Below, one piece after another: positions 26,941 through 35,914 of a stretch of DNA of 64,000 nucleotides (position 1 is the first letter of the stretch; the number at the start of each line of letters is the position of its first letter). Origin of the DNA: JACKEQ01 sp041389565 (GTDB lineage Bacteria > Myxococcota_A > UBA796 > GCA-2862545); assembly GCA_041389565.1 (NCBI GenBank), contig JAWKRP010000006.1, positions 262,418 to 326,417 of the forward strand, given 5' to 3'. Both the position numbers and the translations under genes were made by a program. The notes beneath the pieces were generated by a model. The model did no database searches and was not told the DNA's origin. It saw only the letters and a program-made list of their open reading frames with translations.

Positions 26941-28206
26941 TCACGGAGCCGTGAGCGGGAGCTCCATCCGGAACCGCGTGCCCACGCCGGGCGTGCTCTC
27001 GACGGTGAGCGAGCCGCCGAGCGCCTCGCACAGCCTTCGGCTGATCGCGAGCCCCAGCCCGGTGCCCTGACCCACACCCGCTTCGCCCTGCTCGAACGGC
27101 TCGAACACGCGCGCCACCTCGTGGGGCTGCATGCCGACGCCGTCGTCCTCGACATCCACGAACAGGGCCTTGCCCTCGCCACGCGCGCGCAGCGTGACCG
27201 TGCCGCCTCCCGCGAACTTGCACGCGTTCGACAGCAGGTTCAGCAGCACCTGGCGCACGCGGAGGCGGTCGGTGCGGGTCGCGAGCGGACCCGAGATCTC
27301 CCGCACGAGCGTCGCGCCGTGCTGCTCGGCGATGGGGCGCACCTCGTCGAGCAGGGTGCCTGCGAGCGCGTCGAAGTCCACGGGCTCGGGACGGAGGTCG
27401 ACCTTGCCGGACTCGATCTTCGCGAGGTCCAGCAGGCCGTCGACCAGGCTCAGCAGGTGCCGGCTCGCGCCCGAGATGCGCTGCAGGTCGCCGATCTCCG
27501 CGGGCTCGGCGTCTTCCAGCAGCAGCTCGGTGTACCCGATCACGACGTTGAGGGGGGTGCGCAGCTCGTGGCTCATGTGCGCCAGGAACTCGTTCTTCGC
27601 GGCCTGGGCGAGCTCCGAGCGCACCGAGGCCGCGCGCCACGCGACCTCGTACGACCACAGGAACCCGACGACGATGATGAGCACGCCCGACATCACGAGG
27701 GTGTGCGTGGCGAGGTACGCCGGACCGCTCGGCTCCAGCGGGAACTGCACACCCATCTTGTCGGCGAGCACGAGCCCGGCGACCTGGGAGACCGAGATGC
27801 CCGCGAACGGCACGGCGAGGCGGGAGCCTCCGAGCACCATCCCGATCACGGGGAACAGCACGAAGGTGTGGGCGGCGGGCGACAGCGGCCCGTACCCGAC
27901 CCACGCCACGGCCGACACGGCCGCGAGGTTCACGGACAGGAACCACACCGCGGCCGGCGTGATGGAGCGGAACGCGTACAGGAGCGCCGGGGTGACGCCC
28001 ACACCGAGCCCGCCGAGCAGCAGGATGCCAGCGAGCGCGTTCGGACCGCGGATCGCGGTGGAGATGGACGCCGCGAGCAGGTGGACCGGGCACAGGAAGG
28101 CGGTGAGCCACACGACGTTGCGGGCGCGACGTGCAGTCTCGTCCATTCGCTCGCGCAGAGGGGGCGGGAGGACGCGCTCGAGCAGCCGGGACAGCGCCAG
28201 GACCAT
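26941..28206 (-). CDS. Membrane sensor histidine kinase
   Basis: 421 residues. Five to six hydrophobic segments fill residues ~30-195 with little periplasmic sequence. Then come the dimerisation/phosphoacceptor H-box FLAHMSHELRTPLNVVIGY and the HATPase_c domain: N box LLNLLSNACKF, G1 VEDDGVGM, F box VFEPFEQG, and G2 GQGTGLGLAISRRL. The catalytic motifs look complete. No response regulator is adjacent, so it is an orphan kinase here; its signal is probably a membrane or intramembrane cue. Confidence 0.93.
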   Translation of the reverse strand: MVLALSRLLERVLPPPLRERMDETARRARNVVWLTAFLCPVHLLAASISTAIRGPNALAGILLLGGLGVGVTPALLYAFRSITPAAVWFLSVNLAAVSAVAWVGYGPLSPAAHTFVLFPVIGMVLGGSRLAVPFAGISVSQVAGLVLADKMGVQFPLEPSGPAYLATHTLVMSGVLIIVVGFLWSYEVAWRAASVRSELAQAAKNEFLAHMSHELRTPLNVVIGYTELLLEDAEPAEIGDLQRISGASRHLLSLVDGLLDLAKIESGKVDLRPEPVDFDALAGTLLDEVRPIAEQHGATLVREISGPLATRTDRLRVRQVLLNLLSNACKFAGGGTVTLRARGEGKALFVDVEDDGVGMQPHEVARVFEPFEQGEAGVGQGTGLGLAISRRLCEALGGSLTVESTPGVGTRFRMELPLTAP

Positions 28207-28251
28207 GGCCGGATTCTACCGGCTCGCGGGCCAGCGGATCCTGCTCGCCCT

Positions 28252-29925
28252 CTACAGCACGACGGAGACGGAGCCGCATCCTCCACGACCCGCGTCCCAG
28301 CGGACCGTGAGCGACCCGGCGCCCCGCACCACCCAGCGCGCGGCCTTCCGGACGCCGTCTCCCAGCGGGAGGTCCGGATACACCGGGTGAGCCGCGGACG
28401 ACGCCTGCTGTGCGCCCCAGCCGTCGAGCCAGCCGAGGTCGTGGGATCGCGTGCCGTCGACGAGCTCGCCCCCCTCGAGAGTGGCGGTGAGCGGAGGGGC
28501 CGTGCCGTGCTTGCGTGCGAGCGCGAGCGAGGAGGTCGACAGGTAGCCGACGTTCTCGAACACCACCTCCACCACGGCCACGTCGCCGTCGCGATGCACG
28601 CGGGGGAGGGCGCGCACGCGGGGGAGGGCGCGACGCATGCGGTCTGCGACGGTGTACCCGCGCTCGCACTCCGCGGGGAGCTCGGACAGCGGGGGGTTCC
28701 GGACGGTCTCCATGTAGTGGAGCCCGCCGATCTCGACCGTGCCGAGCTGGGGGTGCTCGAACGTCCGCCACGGCACGACCGTGGTGCCGTCGACGGTCGC
28801 GAAGTGGTCGAGCATGTGGCCGAGCAGGCCGACGTCGGGCTTGCGGAAGAACTTCGCGGGGTCGGCCACCTCGAGCCCGGCGTACCCGTACGGGTTCCAC
28901 AGCTCGAGCGTGTACCCGGGCACGCCGAACGTGGACGCCATCGTGTCGGACCACACGCCCACGATGGGCTTCTTCGCGTCGTACGAGAAGTCGGGCACGG
29001 TGCGCTTCACGGAGTAGCCCGTGCCCTGCACGGACGTCTCGGCCAGGCGCTCCATGAGCTCGATGTCGCCGTCGGACAGCGGGCTCGGATCCCGGTACGG
29101 CTGCGTGAGGATGCAGCCGGTGTACGTGTGGTTCGACAGCCCGGCGCCCACGCGCGGACGCGCACGGAACGCTTCCACCACTGCGCGGCTCTCGGGCTCC
29201 GAGAGCGGATACTCGCCGGAGTCCATGCCGAACATCTCGAACGGAGCCCAGTGGCTCGGGAAGTTCCGGTTGAGGTCGAGCCCGTTCTTCAGCCGCGCCG
29301 ACTCCCAGCGCACGCCGTCCCACTCGAGCATCTCGCCCTCGGTGCACACGACCCAGGCGTCCTCGGGGGAGTCGTCGAGCGTGCGGTGGCGCATGCGCGC
29401 AGGGTTGAGGTGGTCGAAGATCCACGGACCCGTCGGGCTCTTCCACCGCATCCAGAGCACCCGCCCGTCTCCGTCGACGTCGCAGGGGTCGAGCCCCACG
29501 CGAGGCCGGCCATCGCGGGGTGGACGCAGGGTCGACCTGAGGAACGGCGCCCCCTCCCGGAGGGCCTGGTACCCATCAGGGCTCATGCACGGCACGATGT
29601 ACGCCGTGTGCTCGGAGAACCAGGCCTGCAGCACGGGATCGCCGTCGCGGAGGGCCTCCGCCCACTTCGAGAGCGTGTACAGGCAGGCCATCACGCCCGT
29701 CCACTCGGCGGCGTGCGTGCCGCCGTCGAGCCAGAACCCGGGACGGTCGGTGGGTGACCCCTTCCGGTGGCCCACGGTGACCAGATGGATCGGCAGCCCC
29801 TCCCGCGAGGTCCCGATGATCTCGAGATCGACCCAGTCGGGCAGGCTCTCCGCCAGGCTCGAGACGAAGCGCTCGAGGTCGGGGAAGTCGAGGTAGGCGT
29901 CACCGCGGTAGGGCACGAACGGCAT
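28252..29925 (-). CDS. M14-family zinc carboxypeptidase
   Basis: 557 residues, with GGAGG upstream of the ATG. The peptidase domain contains the zinc ligands HAAE in DGGTHAAEWTG, a later His in SNHTYTG, the substrate-binding NRNFP, and the catalytic Glu in YTLELWNPYG. No signal peptide is seen, so it may be cytosolic. The last ~120 residues form a beta-rich domain that is not recognised. It should cleave C-terminal residues or gamma-type peptide links. Confidence 0.9.
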   Translation of the reverse strand: MPFVPYRGDAYLDFPDLERFVSSLAESLPDWVDLEIIGTSREGLPIHLVTVGHRKGSPTDRPGFWLDGGTHAAEWTGVMACLYTLSKWAEALRDGDPVLQAWFSEHTAYIVPCMSPDGYQALREGAPFLRSTLRPPRDGRPRVGLDPCDVDGDGRVLWMRWKSPTGPWIFDHLNPARMRHRTLDDSPEDAWVVCTEGEMLEWDGVRWESARLKNGLDLNRNFPSHWAPFEMFGMDSGEYPLSEPESRAVVEAFRARPRVGAGLSNHTYTGCILTQPYRDPSPLSDGDIELMERLAETSVQGTGYSVKRTVPDFSYDAKKPIVGVWSDTMASTFGVPGYTLELWNPYGYAGLEVADPAKFFRKPDVGLLGHMLDHFATVDGTTVVPWRTFEHPQLGTVEIGGLHYMETVRNPPLSELPAECERGYTVADRMRRALPRVRALPRVHRDGDVAVVEVVFENVGYLSTSSLALARKHGTAPPLTATLEGGELVDGTRSHDLGWLDGWGAQQASSAAHPVYPDLPLGDGVRKAARWVVRGAGSLTVRWDAGRGGCGSVSVVL

Positions 29926-30012
29926 GGGGTCCTCCGGGAGGTGCAGATATCCCCCTGGCCGCCGGAGTGAACCCGAGCGCGCCCCGGGATACGGGCTCGT
30001 GTGGAGGACGCC

Positions 30013-31254
30013 ATGTCCCGACCCCGGGCCGTGCTCGTCGGGGTGCTCGTCCAGGATCGCGACCCCGCGGAGCTCGAAGCCTCCCTCGACGAGCTCGGTC
30101 GACTCTGCGACACCCTCGGTCTGCGCGTGGTGGGGCGCATCACGCAGCGCCGCTCGGGCACGGGCTCGGCCAACGTGCTCGGCGACGGCAAGCTGCAGGA
30201 GCTCGGCGAGTGGACCGGCGTGTTCGGCGAGGAGCCACGTGCCGACGTGGTGGTGGTCGACCACGAGCTCACCCCGAGCCAGCTCCGCAACCTGCAGACG
30301 TCCACGGGCGCCGAGGTGCTCGACCGGAACGGCGTGATCATCGAGATCTTCTCGGGCCGCGCGCAGACGCGGGAAGCCCGCCTGCAGGTGGAGCTCGCCC
30401 GGCTGGCGTACCTCGCGCCGCGGCTGCGCGAGCTGGGCGGGCCTTCCGAGCGCCAGGCGGGCCGGGGAGCCGGCGAGACGGCCCTCGCGCTCGACAAGCG
30501 CCGCATCCGCGACCGGATGGCCGAGCTCCGGCGCGAGCTCGCCGACATCGAGGAGAACCGTGGCGTGCGCCGGGAGCGCCGCAGCGACGCCCGCCAGGTG
30601 GCCCTCGTGGGCTACACGAACGCGGGCAAGTCGAGCCTGATGCGCGCGCTCACGGGGGCCGAGCCGTACGTCGCCGACCAGCTGTTCGCGACGCTCGACA
30701 CCACCGTGCGCCGCCTGCACCCGGAGGTCACGCCCGCCATCCTGGTCACCGACACCGTCGGCTTCATCCAGGATCTCCCGCACAGCCTGGTCGCGTCCTT
30801 CCGGTCCACGCTCGATGCCGCCATGGACGCCGGCCTCCTGCTCCACGTGGTCGACGCCAGCGACGCCGGATGGCGCCAGCAGGAGCGCGTCACTGCCGAG
30901 GTGCTGTCCGAGATCGGCGCAGACGACCTCCCACGGGTGCTGGTGTTCAACAAGTGCGACCTGCTCGGTCCCGCCGAGGAGCAGGCCCTCCAGAGCGAGC
31001 GCCCCGACGCGTGGTTCACGGCCGCCCATGCGCCCGACCGCGTCGCCGACCTGCACGCGCGCATCGTCGCGAGCTTCCAGGCCGACGACGCCGAGTTCGA
31101 GCTGTTCGTGCCGTGGAGCCGGTCGAGCCTCGTCGGGCGCGTCCACAACGAGGCGTTCGTGGTGTCGGAGGCCTACGAGGACGACGGCGTGCGGTACGTC
31201 CTGCGCGCGCCGGCCGCCGCGGCGGCGAAGCTCCAGGAAGCCGTCACGGGCTGA
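30013..31254 (+). CDS. hflX: GTPase HflX, ribosome rescue/splitting factor
   Basis: 413 residues from the ATG at 30013, chosen over an in-frame GTG at 30001 because that GTG overlaps the GGAGG ribosome site (30003-30007). The N-terminal HflX domain holds GTGSANVLGDGKLQEL and VDHELTPSQLRNL. The middle coiled region is followed by the GTPase domain: G1 GYTNAGKSSL, G2 around ATLDTTVR, G3 DTVGFIQDLP, and G4 NKCDLL. Family knowledge: HflX splits stalled 70S ribosomes during stress. It overlaps the convergent sulfotransferase gene by 11 bp. Confidence 0.95.
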   Translation: MSRPRAVLVGVLVQDRDPAELEASLDELGRLCDTLGLRVVGRITQRRSGTGSANVLGDGKLQELGEWTGVFGEEPRADVVVVDHELTPSQLRNLQTSTGAEVLDRNGVIIEIFSGRAQTREARLQVELARLAYLAPRLRELGGPSERQAGRGAGETALALDKRRIRDRMAELRRELADIEENRGVRRERRSDARQVALVGYTNAGKSSLMRALTGAEPYVADQLFATLDTTVRRLHPEVTPAILVTDTVGFIQDLPHSLVASFRSTLDAAMDAGLLLHVVDASDAGWRQQERVTAEVLSEIGADDLPRVLVFNKCDLLGPAEEQALQSERPDAWFTAAHAPDRVADLHARIVASFQADDAEFELFVPWSRSSLVGRVHNEAFVVSEAYEDDGVRYVLRAPAAAAAKLQEAVTG

Positions 31255-32074
31255 TGTCGCTCTCGTCGAGGCGCTGCCGGTCGCGCGACAGGGCCCCGAA
31301 GCGGTCCTCCAGCGCGACGCGCACGGCGTTCGCCTTCTCGAGGAAGGCCGGCTCCAGGGGCTGCTCGCGGTCGATCCGCGCGTACAGCTCGTCGAACACC
31401 TCGATGTGCTCGGGCTCGAGCCCGTCCGGGACGGTCTCCACGGGCGCTGTGCGCCGCAGGGAGGGCTCCACGGCGGTGAGCGCCGCCTTCGGGTCTCCCT
31501 GGCCGAGCCAGCGGAACACGCGCTCGATCAGCGACTGCGGGTCGCGCAGCATGCGGTCGTAGCTCGACACGTTCACGGGGTACCGGCGGATGGCGATGTC
31601 GCGGAGCAGGTCGTGGTACTCCATCCACCACTCGACCGCCGGAGGGAGCCGTGAGCGCGTGCGCTTCGCGGCCTCGAGGCGCTTCTCGCCGTTCTCCTGC
31701 CCGGCCAGCCAGGTGTCCTCCAGCGCGTACAGGCCCTCGAGCGAGGCGCCGTACGTCCGCCAGTCGCGCATCGTGACGATGGCGTGCTGGATGTAGGAGA
31801 ACTCCGTGCGCACGACGCCCGGGATGAACACCTTCACGGCGTGCCCGCGCACGGCGTCGGGGTGCAGCCACTCCTGGGTCACGGGATCCGGGTTGGTGGC
31901 GTAGAACACGCCCTGTCGGAACACGGACTCGTAGAACCCCTTCGGATTCGCGCGCTCGATGCTCTGCTTCCAGACGGTGCTGAAGTCCTCGCCGATCACG
32001 GGGATGCCGCCCGCCACGAGCACCTGCATCCACATCGACGTGCCCGAGCGCTTCGTTCCGGTCACGAGGATCAT
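31244..32074 (-). CDS. Sulfotransferase-family protein
   Basis: 276 residues from the ATG at 32074, which has GGAGG eight bases upstream; a longer N-terminal reading exists but is basic and unstructured. The N-terminal VTGTKRSGTSMWMQVL is the 5'-phosphosulfate-binding (PSB) loop for PAPS, and the later RYPVNVSSYDRMLRDP region is the likely 3'-phosphate-binding segment. The acceptor is unknown. Confidence 0.85.
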   Translation of the reverse strand: MILVTGTKRSGTSMWMQVLVAGGIPVIGEDFSTVWKQSIERANPKGFYESVFRQGVFYATNPDPVTQEWLHPDAVRGHAVKVFIPGVVRTEFSYIQHAIVTMRDWRTYGASLEGLYALEDTWLAGQENGEKRLEAAKRTRSRLPPAVEWWMEYHDLLRDIAIRRYPVNVSSYDRMLRDPQSLIERVFRWLGQGDPKAALTAVEPSLRRTAPVETVPDGLEPEHIEVFDELYARIDREQPLEPAFLEKANAVRVALEDRFGALSRDRQRLDESDISP

Positions 32075-32151
32075 GCCGTTCGCCTCCCGTGCTGCATCCG
32101 CTTGCCGCCGCAGCCCGCCCCCAATATCGTCCGCCGACCTCAGGAGACGAC

Positions 32152-32607
32152 ATGACCGCTCGCGACACCGCACGCCGCTTCATCCCCGCCGCTCAGGCCC
32201 TCACGCTCGTGACGACGGCCGCTTGCGGCTCCGACCCGGCCATCGGCAACTGGGTGGGCACCAGCTGGACGTACGAGGGCGACACCATCGCGCTCCCGTA
32301 CACGTACACGTACACCTATGGCTCGTACACGTACACGAGCGAGATCACGCACAAGCTCTCGATCACCGAAGAGTTCACGGGCAGCTTCGACCTCTCGTTC
32401 ACCCACACGGCGAACGGCGCGAGCGAGTCGTCCAGCGACACCAACTCGCTCACGGCGATCAAGATCGCGAAGGGCCAGTGGGACCTGTCGATCCCGTCGT
32501 ACTACACGCTCGAGCTCACCTGCATCGCCACCGGCGACACGATGAACTGCACGGGCATCGACGAGGACGACGCCTCGTACGACCTCGACTACGTCCGCGA
32601 GCTCTGA
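32152..32607 (+). CDS. Lipoprotein with Tyr/Thr-rich strand repeat
   Basis: 151 residues, with AGGAGA upstream of the ATG. The lipobox ends VTTAAC. Around mature residues 20-45 the chain alternates Tyr and Thr (YTYTYTYGSYTYT), a strongly beta-forming pattern; the rest is Ser/Thr-rich with two Cys that could pair. No family recognised. Confidence 0.75.
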   Translation: MTARDTARRFIPAAQALTLVTTAACGSDPAIGNWVGTSWTYEGDTIALPYTYTYTYGSYTYTSEITHKLSITEEFTGSFDLSFTHTANGASESSSDTNSLTAIKIAKGQWDLSIPSYYTLELTCIATGDTMNCTGIDEDDASYDLDYVREL

Positions 32608-32617
32608 GCGGGCTTTC

Positions 32618-32646
32618 CCGGATTCGAACCCTCGTGCCGAATCCGG
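32618..32646. terminator. Perfect 9-bp hairpin, candidate terminator
   Basis: CCGGATTCG (32618-32626) and its exact complement CGAATCCGG (32638-32646) flank an 11-base loop, 10 bp after the stop of 32152-32607. Only a weak T-containing run follows. A third, partial arm (CGAATCCG) recurs just downstream at about 32660. It ends the preceding lipoprotein transcript or separates it from 32716-33750. Confidence 0.5.
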
Positions 32647-32715
32647 CCCCTGGTTTCGTTCGAATCCGACCAGCGTAGCGCGCGTTCCCGGGTCACCTTG
32701 CGTGTGGAGGGACCC

Positions 32716-33750
32716 ATGACCGCGCTGCTGCTCCTGTTCGCCTGCACCCCCGAGCCCGAGCCCGAGCCCGAGCCACCGCCCACGCCGCAGGTCGTGCTGG
32801 CAGACCTCCAGCTCCCCTCGGACCCGTGGAGCCCCATCCGCGTGGACGTTCGCGGGGGCGTGCCCCCGATCGCGCCGTCGATGACGGTGGAGGGGCCGAC
32901 CGGACCCGTGGATCTCGAGGTCCGGTGGGATGGGACGGTGCTGGTCGGTACGCCAGTCGACGCGTTCGAGCCCGGAGAGAACACGCTCGTCGAGGTGGTG
33001 GGCGTCGACCTCGACGAGCCGTTCGACATCCTCCCGTATGGCATGGACCCCGGGTTCGCGGGCCTCGAGGTGGGCGACGCGTTCACCCTCGACCTCGAGA
33101 GCGGAGCGTTCACCGAGCCGCCGGGCATCGGTCCGCTGGTGCTCCAGCAGCTCGACCATGCGTTCGTGCTCGAGATCACGGACGTGCGGGACGGAGAGGC
33201 GGACTACCGGGTGATCGTGGTGGAGGACGACCGCGCGTGCTCCGGGCACTCCGGGACCGCCACGGTGGACGCGTACGGACGGCTCGACTGGGCCGACCCC
33301 GACCTCGCGTTCCCGCTGCTGGGGTCCACCACGCGCCTCTACGACGCCTCGCTCAGGCTCGGGATCCTCGACGACACCCTCGGGGGCGTGCGGATCGCGG
33401 GGGTGCTCGACACCGCGCCGCTCGGGCCGGGCCTCATCGGGGGCGACGCGCACGCGTTCTGTGAGCTCGCCGCCACCTTCGGCATCGCGTGCCTGCCGTG
33501 CCCGGACACCGGCGAGGAGACGTGCACGGCCATCGAGTACACGGGCGGGCGAGGGGTCGCGTTCGACATCCCGTGGGAGCCCGGCGCGACCATGTCCGCC
33601 TGCGTCATCGACCCCGACCCGCAGGGCCCGGTGTTCGACATCCCGCCGATCGACTGCGAGCCCGTGTCGTGCAGCACCCACGGGCCGTCCGCGGCCTGGG
33701 GACTGGTTCCGCTCGTGCTGGCCGTGCTCCGCAGGCGTCGATCGCGCTGA
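32716..33750 (+). CDS. Lipoprotein with MYXO-CTERM-like tail
   Basis: 344 residues from the ATG at 32716 (GGAGGG upstream). Lipobox LLLFAC, then a short Pro-Glu repeat (EPEPEPEP), a large beta-rich body of unknown fold with paired cysteines, and a C-terminal Cys-hydrophobic-RRRRSR tail typical of MYXO-CTERM sorting signals. Having both a lipobox and a C-terminal sorting tail suggests anchoring in the cell envelope. Function unknown. Confidence 0.82.
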   Translation: MTALLLLFACTPEPEPEPEPPPTPQVVLADLQLPSDPWSPIRVDVRGGVPPIAPSMTVEGPTGPVDLEVRWDGTVLVGTPVDAFEPGENTLVEVVGVDLDEPFDILPYGMDPGFAGLEVGDAFTLDLESGAFTEPPGIGPLVLQQLDHAFVLEITDVRDGEADYRVIVVEDDRACSGHSGTATVDAYGRLDWADPDLAFPLLGSTTRLYDASLRLGILDDTLGGVRIAGVLDTAPLGPGLIGGDAHAFCELAATFGIACLPCPDTGEETCTAIEYTGGRGVAFDIPWEPGATMSACVIDPDPQGPVFDIPPIDCEPVSCSTHGPSAAWGLVPLVLAVLRRRRSR

Positions 33751-33757
33751 TCGCCCG

Positions 33758-34369
33758 TCAGCCCGGGGTGGCTCGCACGGGAGGCTCGCCCGCCGAGATC
33801 TCCCAGCCGAGCTTCTCGGGCAGCTCGCGCCCCACGGTGAGCGGCGCCCGACCCTTCACGTCGACCTCGACCTCCGCGACCTCGCGGAACAGGGCGGTGC
33901 GCCGGTCGAACAGGGGACGCAGCGTCGCGGCCCCGATGGGCGCGTAGGCGTCCAGGTGGCGGTGCTTGCGCACGTCTTCCTTCATCTCGGCTTCGATGGC
34001 GTTCACGGCCTCGGTGAGGGACTGCGCGAGGTGCACGATCTGGAAGTGCTCGCGGATCCACGCGCGCAGCACGGGGTCTTCGAGGGTGGTGGGCCCGAGC
34101 GCGACGAGGGGACGCGTGCGCTCGGCGAGGGCCCGCTCGAGGAACAGCTGCTCCGCGCCGTGCAGGCTCTCGTGCGCGCCATCGAGCAGGAGCCCCTCGA
34201 CCGTGCGGCCGAGGTGGTGCCCGACCTTGTGGGGCAGGAGGAGCAGCGGCACACCCGTGATCATGGACGCCACGCGGGCCGTCTGGAGCGGACGACAGCC
34301 CGGGAACCCCACGAGCGCCACGGGGCGGTCGAGGGTGACGAGGGGCTTGTAGCTGTAGTAGTCGGACAC
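33758..34369 (-). CDS. Shikimate-kinase-like protein lacking the P-loop lysine
   Basis: 203 residues from GTG with GGGAG upstream. The overall pattern follows shikimate kinase: an N-terminal beta strand and loop, an internal helical region, and a C-terminal LRPLFDRRTALFREVAEVEVDV that matches the conserved end of AroK. In the Walker A position the sequence is GFPGCRPLQTA instead of GxxGxGKS/T, so the lysine and Ser/Thr are absent. It probably does not phosphorylate shikimate normally; a pseudo-enzyme or other ligand role is inferred. Confidence 0.75.
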   Translation of the reverse strand: MSDYYSYKPLVTLDRPVALVGFPGCRPLQTARVASMITGVPLLLLPHKVGHHLGRTVEGLLLDGAHESLHGAEQLFLERALAERTRPLVALGPTTLEDPVLRAWIREHFQIVHLAQSLTEAVNAIEAEMKEDVRKHRHLDAYAPIGAATLRPLFDRRTALFREVAEVEVDVKGRAPLTVGRELPEKLGWEISAGEPPVRATPG

Positions 34370-34494
34370 GGCAGCTCCCGAGCGATCGCCCTATGCAGGT
34401 GGACGGAGGTTTGCCCGCACGCTTCCGGACCTCGCGGTATCCTGTGTAAGGAACCGGGCTCTGCGACGATGGTCGGGTGTTCACGGAGGGCGGC

Positions 34495-34857
34495 ATGCGC
34501 GCTTGGAAGATGACGGCAGGTCTCGCGGTGGTGGCGCTCGTCGCGGCGGTGCTCGCGCCGCGGTTGTTCCCGCAGGTCGCGCCGGTCGAGGCTCCCCTGG
34601 TGGTCGAGCCCGTGGTGACGGTCGGTGAGATCGCGCCGGTCCGCAGCGTTCCGGTGCCCGTGGTGCGTCAGATCCCGATCACGCCCGTGCCCGTCCTCCC
34701 GGCGGTCCCCCGGGTTCCGGAGGTCCCCGCGATCCCCGCGCGGCGCGACGTCACGAGCACCGGGATCCCCGAGCTCTCCACACCGATCGTGCCGACTCCG
34801 CCGGATCCGAAGCTCGACGACGTGTGGATGGACATGGTCGACTGCGGCATGGGCTGA
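34495..34857 (+). CDS. Small secreted/anchored peptide with one C-terminal cysteine, candidate RiPP-type precursor
   Basis: 120 residues from the ATG at 34495, preceded by GGAGGG. The N-terminus is a signal/anchor helix (TAGLAVVALVAAVLAP). Residues ~25-105 are a Val/Pro-rich spacer with repeats such as PVPVLPAVPRVPEVPAI. The short C-terminal segment KLDDVWMDMVDCGMG carries the only cysteine (C117). Its stop overlaps the start of the DUF692 gene by one base (TGATG). Family knowledge: DUF692/MbnB/TglH/ChrH enzymes act on precursor peptides, commonly at cysteine. That this is the substrate is an inference. Confidence 0.7.
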   Translation: MRAWKMTAGLAVVALVAAVLAPRLFPQVAPVEAPLVVEPVVTVGEIAPVRSVPVPVVRQIPITPVPVLPAVPRVPEVPAIPARRDVTSTGIPELSTPIVPTPPDPKLDDVWMDMVDCGMG

Positions 34858-35906
34858 TGCCCGAGGTCGGCATCGTCTGGCCGCGCAGCGGAGACGTGCG
34901 GAACGCGCTGCAGCCCCTGCTCGACGCGGGTGAGGTGCGTGCGCTCCAGCTCACCGTGGAGCACGCGTTCCGCGGCGAGCTCGGGCCCGGATTCACGGAA
35001 CCCCTGGATCGGGCCGCTGCAGCGGGCCTGTTGGTGGGGCACGCCGTGTACGGGTCGCCGTACACGACGCCACGCGACCGCATGACCGTCGACTGGCTGG
35101 CCCGCACGCGCCGGGTGCTGGAGCGGTGGCCGGTCCGGTGGCTCACCGACCATGTCGGGTGCTGCCGGGTGCCCGGGTGGAACGCCGCTCCCGTGCCGCT
35201 GCCGGGCTCACGCGCGCTCGTCGCCACGGTGCGGGCGCACCTCGACTGGGTGGGGAGCGAGCTCGGGGTGCCCGTGGGGCTCGAGAACCTCGCGCTGGCG
35301 GTCTCTCGGGACGACGTCCTGCTCCAGCCCGACCTCGTCGACGCGATGCTCCGGCCTTCGGGCGGCGTGCTGCTGCTCGATCTCCACAACCTGTGGTGCC
35401 AGGCCGTGAACTTCGACCTCGATCCCGTGGCGCTGCTCGAGCGGTGGCCGCTCGACCTCGTGCGGCAGGTGCACGTGGCGGGAGGGTCGTGGATGGACCA
35501 TCCCGCTGGGCGTTTCCGGAGGGACACCCACGACGGGGCCGTGCCGGACGCCGTGTTCGCGCTCGTGCCCGAAGCGGTCGCGCGGTGCCCGGCTCTCGAG
35601 GTGATCGTGCTGGAGCGCCTGCGCGGGACGGTCGAGGATCCGGACGACCTGCGGGCGGAGGTCCATCGGCTGAAGGACGCCGTGGCATCGGTCCCCGAGG
35701 CACGGGACCGGGATCCGGGTCACGAGGTCGGCCCCGCCGCGTGGCGGACCGAGGATCCGTCCGTGCAGGACGGGCTGTTCGCGGCCCTCCGCGGCAACGA
35801 CCGCACTGCCGCCGAGCGGCTCGCGCCCGGGTGGTGGCAGGACGACCGCGCGTGGGCGGTCGGGCGCGACATCCTCGAGCGGTGGGGGCACCCCGTTCCG
35901 ACGTGA
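34857..35906 (+). CDS. DUF692 (MbnB/TglH/ChrH-like) multinuclear-iron oxidase-type enzyme
   Basis: 349 residues. Typical family motifs in order are GHAVYG (His62), LTDHVG (His99), GLENLA (Glu143), LLLDLHNL (Asp175, His177), QVHVAGG (His206), DTHDG (Asp223, His225) and VLERL (Glu253); these are the candidate metal ligands of the TIM-barrel active site. A ~70-residue C-terminal extension (about 280-349) is not part of the core and is not recognised. Family knowledge: these enzymes use mixed-valent iron to rearrange or cleave at peptide cysteines, usually with a partner protein. No MbnC/DUF2063-like gene is visible nearby. Confidence 0.88.
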   Translation: MPEVGIVWPRSGDVRNALQPLLDAGEVRALQLTVEHAFRGELGPGFTEPLDRAAAAGLLVGHAVYGSPYTTPRDRMTVDWLARTRRVLERWPVRWLTDHVGCCRVPGWNAAPVPLPGSRALVATVRAHLDWVGSELGVPVGLENLALAVSRDDVLLQPDLVDAMLRPSGGVLLLDLHNLWCQAVNFDLDPVALLERWPLDLVRQVHVAGGSWMDHPAGRFRRDTHDGAVPDAVFALVPEAVARCPALEVIVLERLRGTVEDPDDLRAEVHRLKDAVASVPEARDRDPGHEVGPAAWRTEDPSVQDGLFAALRGNDRTAAERLAPGWWQDDRAWAVGRDILERWGHPVPT

Positions 35907-35914
35907 CCCTGAGC

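Noticed and set aside
32618..32671. tRNA-like GGTTCGAATCC box
   Set aside because: No acceptor or anticodon stem can be formed on either strand; the motif is one arm of a 9-bp hairpin.
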